The notes under the pieces: generated by a model
The model's input: the letters and a program-made list of their open reading frames with translations, nothing else
Databases searched by the model: none
What the model was told of the DNA's origin: nothing
Position numbers and translations under genes: made by a program
Shown here: piece after piece, positions 13,182 through 18,379 of the stretch
Layout: the number at the start of each line of letters is the position of its first letter
Numbering within the stretch: the stretch's first letter is position 1
DNA from: Alphaproteobacteria bacterium
GTDB lineage: Bacteria; Pseudomonadota; Alphaproteobacteria; Micropepsales; Micropepsaceae
NCBI GenBank assembly: GCA_028869355.1
Contig: JAGWSK010000502.1
Coordinates: 1-18,379 of the forward strand
Length of the DNA: 18,379 nucleotides
Reading direction: 5' to 3'

Positions 13182-14423
13182 TCACGCCGGATGGACGCGC
13201 TGGGCGAGACGCGCCGCACGGCGGCCGGACCGGATTGCGCCTTCGATGGTTGCAGGCAAACCCGTCGCCGTCCAGTCGCCGGCCATGAACAGATTTTCCC
13301 ATGCTGTTACGACACTCGGGCGTTTGTGGTCCTGCGCCGGCGTCGCGGCAAATGTCGCGCGCCGCTCCTTGATCACTTGCCAGGGTGGCAATTCCAGGCC
13401 CATGCCCAGAGCACGCGCGACATCGTGCCAGCAGTCTCGTGCGATCTCTTCGCGGTCGGTTTCGAGCAGCCGGTCCGCATTGCTGATGGTGACCGAAACG
13501 CGGTCCGGGAAACAGAATATCCATTCCGCGATTCCTCCGATTACACCGGTCATGACCGGTGCTTCGGGCGGCGGGGGCAAGGCGAAATGCGTGCTGACAA
13601 TCGCGCGGTGATCATCCGGCGTCATCACACCCGGCACGAGAGCCTTCGCGTTCCACGCCGGGACCGCCACGATCACTGCATCATTTCGCGTGACCGGCAG
13701 CCTGCGATCGGCGAATTCGATCTCCGACACGCGCCAACCATCGAATGAGAGTCTGAGCGCGCGCCTCCCGAAATGGACATTTCCGCCATGCTTATGGATG
13801 TAGCGCAGTGCGGGATCGATAAAGGCAGCGGAAAGCGTTGGCGTAGCAATTCGGGGGCGGCACGCTTTTCCGCCGCGGCCCAAAGTCCCGAGGAGAATCG
13901 CGGTAATCAGATGCGGTGACGCCTGTTCGGGTTCCGTATTCAGAGTCGCCAGCAGCACCGGGCGCAGCATTCGCCGCCACAGGACATCATCTCGCTGACG
14001 CAGTTCGGCCGCCGTTTTCGCCCCCGAGCCGATCAGCGGCAGAAATGACAGATAATCCTTTGGATGGGTGCCGGGTACACGCCGGCTGGGGTCGAAAATC
14101 CACCATGGCAACAGGCCATCATTCGGCCGGACTGTCCAGCGCTTGGCGGATGGAATTTCATAAAAGGCAAACTCCGCGTCTTTTGGTCCGGTGAAGCTGT
14201 TCGCAGCACCAATCTGGTTGAGGTAAGCGAACGCCGAAAGATTCCCCGACAGGATGAGATGATTTCCATTGTCGATCATCATTCCGAGTTGGGGATCGGC
14301 ATAAGACCGGCAGCGCCCGCCTGCCGTCGCCGCCCCTTCCATGAGTTCAACTTGTATCCCCTGGCCCACAAGCGACACAGCGGCGGAAAGACCTGCAAGT
14401 CCGGCGCCAATCACGTAGATCAT
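13182..14423 (-). CDS. hpnE: Hydroxysqualene dehydroxylase HpnE (FAD-dependent, phytoene-desaturase-like)
   Basis: Reduces hydroxysqualene to squalene. 413 residues from ATG 14423. The N-terminus is the FAD Rossmann motif MIYVIGAGLAGLSAAVSL, followed by ELMEGAATAGGRCRSY (the GGR flavin motif). The C-terminus carries the second FAD-contact block, MAGDWTATGLPATIEGAIRSG. The middle shows the HpnE-type substrate domain (ALRYIHKHGGNVHFGRRALRL; VIVAVPAWNAKALVPG). The frame is open upstream to 14555 within hpnD, but the Rossmann strand should begin near Met, and 14423 lies seven nt after the hpnD stop. No strong Shine-Dalgarno; coupling to hpnD is likely. Confidence 0.94.
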   Translation of the reverse strand: MIYVIGAGLAGLSAAVSLVGQGIQVELMEGAATAGGRCRSYADPQLGMMIDNGNHLILSGNLSAFAYLNQIGAANSFTGPKDAEFAFYEIPSAKRWTVRPNDGLLPWWIFDPSRRVPGTHPKDYLSFLPLIGSGAKTAAELRQRDDVLWRRMLRPVLLATLNTEPEQASPHLITAILLGTLGRGGKACRPRIATPTLSAAFIDPALRYIHKHGGNVHFGRRALRLSFDGWRVSEIEFADRRLPVTRNDAVIVAVPAWNAKALVPGVMTPDDHRAIVSTHFALPPPPEAPVMTGVIGGIAEWIFCFPDRVSVTISNADRLLETDREEIARDCWHDVARALGMGLELPPWQVIKERRATFAATPAQDHKRPSVVTAWENLFMAGDWTATGLPATIEGAIRSGRRAARLAQRVHPA

Positions 14424-14430
14424 GATCGCA

Positions 14431-15267
14431 TCACCAGGAGAGGCCGTACCGCAGGGCGAGCAGAAGCAACGGCGCGCGGCCGACCCGGACGCGGCGCTGT
14501 GGTGCATCCCAGCCCGTCCGCTCCATTTTCCGGAGCAGCCGCCGGTACACCGCACTCATCAACCGGGGCGGCCGCAGCGAGCCGCGCGTTCCCGATCGCA
14601 GCACGAGGTCGGCTTCGTGATAGTGACGGTGCGCGATGAGAGCGAAGTTTCGGCAGGCAGCGTCGATCATGGAATGCGACAGCACGCGGTGCGGCTCCCG
14701 ATCATGGATGCCCGCATCCTTCAATATTTCGCTCGGCAGATATAAGCGGCCGATTGCGGCGTCCTCGGACAGGTCACGCAGAATGTTGGTGAATTGCAAC
14801 GCGCGTCCGAGATGATGCGCCAGGCGGAATCCCGGCTCCTCATCCATTCCGAAAATCTTGATGGAAAGCCGTCCGACAGCCGACGCAACGCAATCGCAAT
14901 AATGGTCCAAAGTCGCAAAATCGGGCGCAAAACTTGCGCCGGTGGCATCCATCGCGACGCCCTCGATGACGGAAAGAAAATCTTCGTACCTCAAGCCATA
15001 TTGGGCGACCACCCGCGCCAGCGATGCAGGCGACGGCGCCCCGGAATAGATTCCGTCGATCGTGTTGCGCCAACCATCGAGCTGGCGCAGCCGCTCGGAG
15101 GGACCGGCGTCACCTTCGTCAGCGATATCGTCGATGGCACGATTGAATGCATAGATCGAAAACATTGCCTCCCGGCGATCCTTCGGCATCAGCCGCATCG
15201 CCAGATAAAATGAGCTGCGGGAGACTTTTGTCCTGGCGCTCTCCCAGTCGCTGTGGAGCGCAGTCAC
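14431..15267 (-). CDS. hpnD: Presqualene diphosphate synthase HpnD
   Basis: Condenses two farnesyl-PP to presqualene-PP. 278 residues from GTG 15267. Squalene/phytoene synthase fold with both Mg-binding motifs intact: D46-D-I-A-D50 in NRAIDDIADEGD, and D165-x3-D169 in FTNILRDLSEDAAIGRLYLP. The N-terminal RSSFYLAMRLMPKDRREAMFSIYAFNR and the C-terminal LLRKMERTGWDAPQRRVRVG are typical of HpnD. The GTG overlaps the TAG stop of hpnBC by one base (TAGTG), a stop-start arrangement that suggests re-initiation and fixed stoichiometry with the fusion protein. Confidence 0.95.
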   Translation of the reverse strand: MTALHSDWESARTKVSRSSFYLAMRLMPKDRREAMFSIYAFNRAIDDIADEGDAGPSERLRQLDGWRNTIDGIYSGAPSPASLARVVAQYGLRYEDFLSVIEGVAMDATGASFAPDFATLDHYCDCVASAVGRLSIKIFGMDEEPGFRLAHHLGRALQFTNILRDLSEDAAIGRLYLPSEILKDAGIHDREPHRVLSHSMIDAACRNFALIAHRHYHEADLVLRSGTRGSLRPPRLMSAVYRRLLRKMERTGWDAPQRRVRVGRAPLLLLALRYGLSW

Positions 15268-17288
15268 TATCGGCCTCGTGTCGCAAGAGCGCGCTTGACG
15301 CGCGAGCTCCGGGGAAGCAGATGCTGCACCACCGCGGGGAGCCCGAGTGTGATCACTTCCGCGCGGCCATGATGCACCCGCTCCGACAACGGGTCATGCG
15401 TCATCAGGCGCCGATTGAGATCGATGGCCAGCCGGTGAATGACGGCAACTTCGAGCGCAAGGCGCCGATCGTTTATCACATCCGCAAATGCCGCGGCGTC
15501 ATCGAGTAAAGCCTGATTGCGAACGGCCAGTGCGCAGAAGGCGCTGCGCAAGGCGGGCGAAGCCGGGCTTTGCGCCAAAGCATCCGGCGTCAACCCAGCC
15601 GCAGCGAATGCGTCCAATGGAATGTAAACGCGATTGAGGTTCCGGTAATCCGCGCCGCAGTCCTGAATGTGGTTGATGATCTGCAAGCCTGCGCAAAGCG
15701 CATCATTCACCGGCCAGATGGCACGCGATTCGCCGTGCACATCGAGCACGAATCGGCCGACCGGCATCGCCGACACCGAACAGTAATCGACGAGATCGTC
15801 CCAGTCCCGGTACCGCAGTTTCGTCACATCGCGCCGGAATGCTTCCAGCAGATCCAGCGCATGCTGCGGCGACAGACCCCGTTCCAACAGCATTGCGCGC
15901 AATTTCACGCCGGATGGGACGCTGTCGCTCCCGCCCAACAATGTCCGGCTCATTTCATTCAGCAGGCGTAACTTCAGTTCTGCATCTGCCTCTGCATTGT
16001 CGGCGATATCATCTGCTTCGCGGACGAAGCGGTAAAAGGCGAGGATGATGCCGCGATACCGCGGCGCAATCAGCAGCGATGCGACCGGAAAATTCTCGTC
16101 GCGGTGCGTCTTTCCCGAACTGAGGGCTGCATGAGGCGTGCCTTCAGCCGTGGCGCCGATCGCCTGAGCGCGGCCTTTCCACATTCCGCCGCGTCCGCGC
16201 AGGTGCTGAATTGCCGAATCCACGGTGAATGCGGCATAGCATCCGGCGATTGCCGGCAAAGCGAGACCAGAAACCGAAGTTCGGCCGTAAAACCGGGATA
16301 TCGGCCAAAAAGCCACGACCATGCACACCCATGCGAGGGCCGCGATCAACCGTGTGGCGCCATTTCCAAAAATGGCGAGCAGGGGCGGACCCCCGTAAAT
16401 CACCCCCAGCCCCAAAATGGTTACCACGAGCAGCGCCCAGGAGTAATGCAATTGTGCGAAGGCAGAGCGCGCGACCATGCCGCGGATTTCGCCAAAAGCA
16501 GCATAGGGGCGAACGCTGATCGCCCGACGCGTCAGTCCCAGCCAGATTGGCCCCTGCCGCTTCAGATGCCGCGCCAGGGCGCAATCATCAATGATCTCGC
16601 CTTTGATGGCCTCGATGCCTCCGGCGGAGACCAGCGCGTCGCGCCGCACCAGCATGCAACCACCCGCAGCGGCAGCCGTCCGGCTTTTGCCGCGGTTGAC
16701 CCATGAAAACGGGAACAGCATGGAAAAAAAGAAGACGAAAGCCGGAATCAGAAGGCGCTCGGCAAAGCTGTCGCAGGATAGCTTTGCCATGAGCGAAACC
16801 AGCACCAGACCACCGCTCTCGGCGCGCCCGACCAGCTGCGCGAGATTGCCGGTTGAATGAACAATGTCGGCGTCGGTCAGCCACAGGAATTCGGGTTTGC
16901 CCGCTTCGGCCGCCGCAATCCCCTGGCTCAATGCCCAGAGCTTGCCGGTCCAGCCCGGTGGGCGCGAACTTCCTGAAATCAGCGTGAGGCGGCTTGATCC
17001 AAAGTTTCGCACGCGGCCGGCTGTATCATCCGTACTCTGATCATCGACGACGATGATGCGGAACTCGCCTGGATATACCTGGGCATCAAGACTTTGCACT
17101 GCGCGTTCGATGCCGTCTTCCTCGTTCCGTGCCGGAACCACCGCGACGACCGACGGCCAGACAGTTTTGCCATCAGTAGAGAAGGAAGCCGTGTCACGCT
17201 CGCGAAACAGCCAGAAATGCCCGCGAAAAGCGAGCAGGTACAGCCAGGCCGCGAGCGACAGTGCGGCGATGAACATCGCAGCGTTCAA
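15267..17288 (-). CDS. hpnB-hpnC: HpnB-HpnC fusion: hopanoid-associated membrane glycosyltransferase joined to hydroxysqualene synthase
   Basis: One uninterrupted frame of 673 residues. Residues 1-~378 are a complete HpnB: N-terminal membrane helix (~5-23), GT2 domain with VVAVVPARNEEDGIERAVQSL (~47-67), DDQSTDDT (82-89), LTDADI (137-142) and EIIDDCALARHLKRQG (231-246), then C-terminal membrane helices at ~283-355, ending in the family tail RGRGGMWKGRAQA (364-376). After ~10 residues the HpnC part begins at its normal N-terminus: SSGKTHRDENFPVAS (~390-404), first Asp motif EADDIAD (424-430), and second motif QIINHIQDCGADYRNLNRVYIP (~536-557). HpnC converts presqualene-PP to hydroxysqualene; HpnB's acceptor is uncertain. 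Start TTG 17288 overlaps the hpnA stop (TTGA); ATG 17276 is an alternative. The fusion would anchor HpnC at the membrane. The two genes are normally separate. Confidence 0.92.
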   Translation of the reverse strand: MNAAMFIAALSLAAWLYLLAFRGHFWLFRERDTASFSTDGKTVWPSVVAVVPARNEEDGIERAVQSLDAQVYPGEFRIIVVDDQSTDDTAGRVRNFGSSRLTLISGSSRPPGWTGKLWALSQGIAAAEAGKPEFLWLTDADIVHSTGNLAQLVGRAESGGLVLVSLMAKLSCDSFAERLLIPAFVFFFSMLFPFSWVNRGKSRTAAAAGGCMLVRRDALVSAGGIEAIKGEIIDDCALARHLKRQGPIWLGLTRRAISVRPYAAFGEIRGMVARSAFAQLHYSWALLVVTILGLGVIYGGPPLLAIFGNGATRLIAALAWVCMVVAFWPISRFYGRTSVSGLALPAIAGCYAAFTVDSAIQHLRGRGGMWKGRAQAIGATAEGTPHAALSSGKTHRDENFPVASLLIAPRYRGIILAFYRFVREADDIADNAEADAELKLRLLNEMSRTLLGGSDSVPSGVKLRAMLLERGLSPQHALDLLEAFRRDVTKLRYRDWDDLVDYCSVSAMPVGRFVLDVHGESRAIWPVNDALCAGLQIINHIQDCGADYRNLNRVYIPLDAFAAAGLTPDALAQSPASPALRSAFCALAVRNQALLDDAAAFADVINDRRLALEVAVIHRLAIDLNRRLMTHDPLSERVHHGRAEVITLGLPAVVQHLLPRSSRVKRALATRGR

Positions 17289-18280
17289 TGCAGATATCCC
17301 GCATCGCGAAACCAGGCGATCGCATCGCGAACTCCACGCTCATAGGATCTTGCGCGATAACCCAATTCGCGTTCCGCTTTGGCCGATGAGAAATACATAT
17401 GGTATTTCGACATGCGCAGGCCATCCAGAGTCAGAAATGGCGTTCTGCCGGTGACGCGGGCGGCAAGTTCGGCCGCCACGGCCAGGGGATAAATCGGCGC
17501 ACGCGGAAGCTGGAACCGTGGAGGACGCCGGCCGGCCGCATTGGCGATGCTCGCGAGCATGCAGCCGAGTGTCACATCCTGGCCACCCAGTATGTAGTGG
17601 GCGCCGGGTTTGCCACGTTCGAGTGCGAGCAAATGCCCGGCCGCAACATCATCCACATGCACAAGATTGAGTCCGGTATCGACATAGGCCGGCATCTTTC
17701 CCCTTGCCGCATTGACGATGATCTGACCGGTTGGTGTCGGCTTGATATCGCGTGGCCCTATGGGCGTGGAGGGACTGACGATAACCGCGGGCAGGCCGTC
17801 GCGCGCGACCAGGGATTCGACCAGCGCATGTGCGGCGATCTTGCTCTTTTTGTAAGCGCCGATAGCTTCGTTCTCCGGCATGCGCGACATTTCATCCGCT
17901 GCGCGCCCCGGTACGGGCCGGAGCACAGCGACGCTGCTGGTGTACACCACACGCTCGACCCTGGCCTGCAGGGCAAGCTTCATCACTGCGCGCGTGCCTT
18001 CCACATTGTGACGGACGATTTCCGAAGGGTCAGGCGCCCAAAGCCTGTAATCCGCGGCGACATGAAACACGAAACGCACGCCGTGCATCGCGGATGACAG
18101 AGACGCGCCGTCCATCATGTCGCCCTCTGCGATCTCGCAATCGAGGCCCGCGAGATTGCCGGTAGCACTGCCCCGGCGCACCAGCGCCCGTACAGCAAAG
18201 CCACGTGCGATCAACGCGCGGACGACGGCCGACCCGACAAAGCCGGTTCCACCGGTGACGAACACCCGATCGGCACTCAC
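17285..18280 (-). CDS. hpnA: Hopanoid-associated NAD-dependent epimerase/dehydratase-like HpnA
   Basis: 331 residues from GTG 18280, with AGGAAG (18285-18290) four nt upstream. Extended-SDR fold: NAD(P) loop FVTGGTGFVGSAVVRAL near the N-terminus, the HVAADYRLWAPDP segment, VVYTSSVAVL, and the catalytic Y-x3-K in GAYKKSKIAAHALVE. Substrate-side blocks IVSPSTPIGPRDIKPTPTG and GLNLVHVDDVAAGHLLALERG match the HpnA (hopanoid-associated sugar epimerase) family. Its substrate is not established. The frame extends upstream to 18343, but that part overlaps another gene's 3' end in a different phase. GTG 18280 overlaps the stop of that upstream gene (GTGA), and its own stop overlaps the hpnB-hpnC start, so it is an internal operon gene. 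Confidence 0.92.
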   Translation of the reverse strand: MSADRVFVTGGTGFVGSAVVRALIARGFAVRALVRRGSATGNLAGLDCEIAEGDMMDGASLSSAMHGVRFVFHVAADYRLWAPDPSEIVRHNVEGTRAVMKLALQARVERVVYTSSVAVLRPVPGRAADEMSRMPENEAIGAYKKSKIAAHALVESLVARDGLPAVIVSPSTPIGPRDIKPTPTGQIIVNAARGKMPAYVDTGLNLVHVDDVAAGHLLALERGKPGAHYILGGQDVTLGCMLASIANAAGRRPPRFQLPRAPIYPLAVAAELAARVTGRTPFLTLDGLRMSKYHMYFSSAKAERELGYRARSYERGVRDAIAWFRDAGYLH

Positions 18281-18379
18281 GCTACTTCCTGACTTTGACT
18301 GCGAGCGGCAGCGACGGCACGATGTCCCTCCAGCGCCTGCCAAAACAACAATACCGGTATTCCAATGGCAATATCCCGC
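18277..18379 (-). CDS. 3' end of an unidentified upstream operon gene, cut by window edge
   Basis: The minus frame ending at TGA 18277-18279 encodes 33 visible residues: RDIAIGIPVLLFWQALEGHR, then AVAAARSQSQEVA. The stop overlaps the hpnA GTG by four nt (GTGA), so it is a real upstream gene in the same operon. A hydrophobic segment (IAIGIPVLLFW) ending in a short polar tail suggests the last membrane helix of an integral membrane protein. A flippase-like or lysylphosphatidylglycerol-synthase-like protein (HpnL type) is one guess, made from memory of similar C-termini and weakly supported. Confidence 0.55.
   Translation of the reverse strand, partial: RDIAIGIPVLLFWQALEGHRAVAAARSQSQEVA

Noticed and set aside
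13142..13219. Longer start for shc at GTG 13219
   Set aside because: Would overlap hpnE by 38 nt and adds Arg/Ser-rich residues without family resemblance.
12999..13748. 249-codon plus-strand open frame
   Set aside because: Antisense to shc and hpnE; low-complexity Arg-rich translation.
14424..14555. Longer start for hpnE within hpnD
   Set aside because: The Rossmann strand begins right after ATG 14423; the extension is an out-of-frame translation of hpnD.
16104..16706. 200-codon plus-strand open frame
   Set aside because: Antisense shadow of the GC-rich hpnB-hpnC gene; no family features and no ribosome site.
1..18379. CRISPR array, tRNA or rRNA genes
   Set aside because: No regularly spaced identical repeats, no tRNA-like cloverleaf with CCA-side consensus and no rRNA signature segments were seen.

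Overview
The window looks like chromosome from a hopanoid-making alphaproteobacterium, most likely of the order Hyphomicrobiales (Rhizobiales) near Bradyrhizobium, Rhodopseudomonas or Pseudolabrys. This rests on GC-rich codon use (roughly 60% GC by eye), the gene content of the hopanoid locus, the small helical proteins typical of that group, TTAA-N7-TTAA boxes and a GC-rich intergenic palindrome. The genus is an inference, not something the sequence proves.

Layout. Positions 1-945 (minus) hold the N-terminal half of a glycoside hydrolase family 15 enzyme that runs off the left edge. A 3' scrap of a short-chain dehydrogenase (947-1141, minus) sits 1 nt upstream of it. About 400 bp without a convincing gene follow, with four GTCAGA hexamers. 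Then come two plus-strand genes that do not obviously belong to the hopanoid pathway: an amidohydrolase_2 protein (1551-2579) and a secreted NHL-repeat beta-propeller protein (2641-3744). A palindromic repeat and a terminator separate them from the hopanoid region.

From 3982 to the right edge the window is a hopanoid (bacterial triterpenoid) locus in three blocks: (i) ispA-hpnM on the minus strand, 3982-5677; (ii) ispH-hpnH on the plus strand, 5973-8074, divergent from block i; (iii) a tight minus-strand operon read from right to left, [3' end of an unknown gene]-hpnA-hpnBC-hpnD-hpnE-shc(hpnF)-hpnG, 10481-18379. Blocks ii and iii converge on a 2.4-kb accessory island (8075-10480). The island holds four tiny, mutually similar helical proteins in alternating orientation, an outer-membrane beta-barrel protein, a frameshifted IS630 transposase remnant, stacked palindromes and CtrA-like boxes.

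The pathway reads almost end to end. IspH makes IPP/DMAPP; IspA makes farnesyl-PP; HpnD makes presqualene-PP; HpnC makes hydroxysqualene; HpnE makes squalene; Shc makes hopene/hopanol; HpnH makes adenosylhopane; HpnG makes ribosylhopane. HpnA and HpnB are conserved cluster members with less certain roles, and HpnM is a periplasmic MlaC-like protein, perhaps for hopanoid trafficking. The most unusual coding feature is that HpnB (membrane glycosyltransferase) and HpnC (hydroxysqualene synthase) are one uninterrupted 673-residue protein. Most of the cluster's genes start with GTG or TTG, and several overlap the preceding stop codon by 1-4 nt, which suggests translational coupling.
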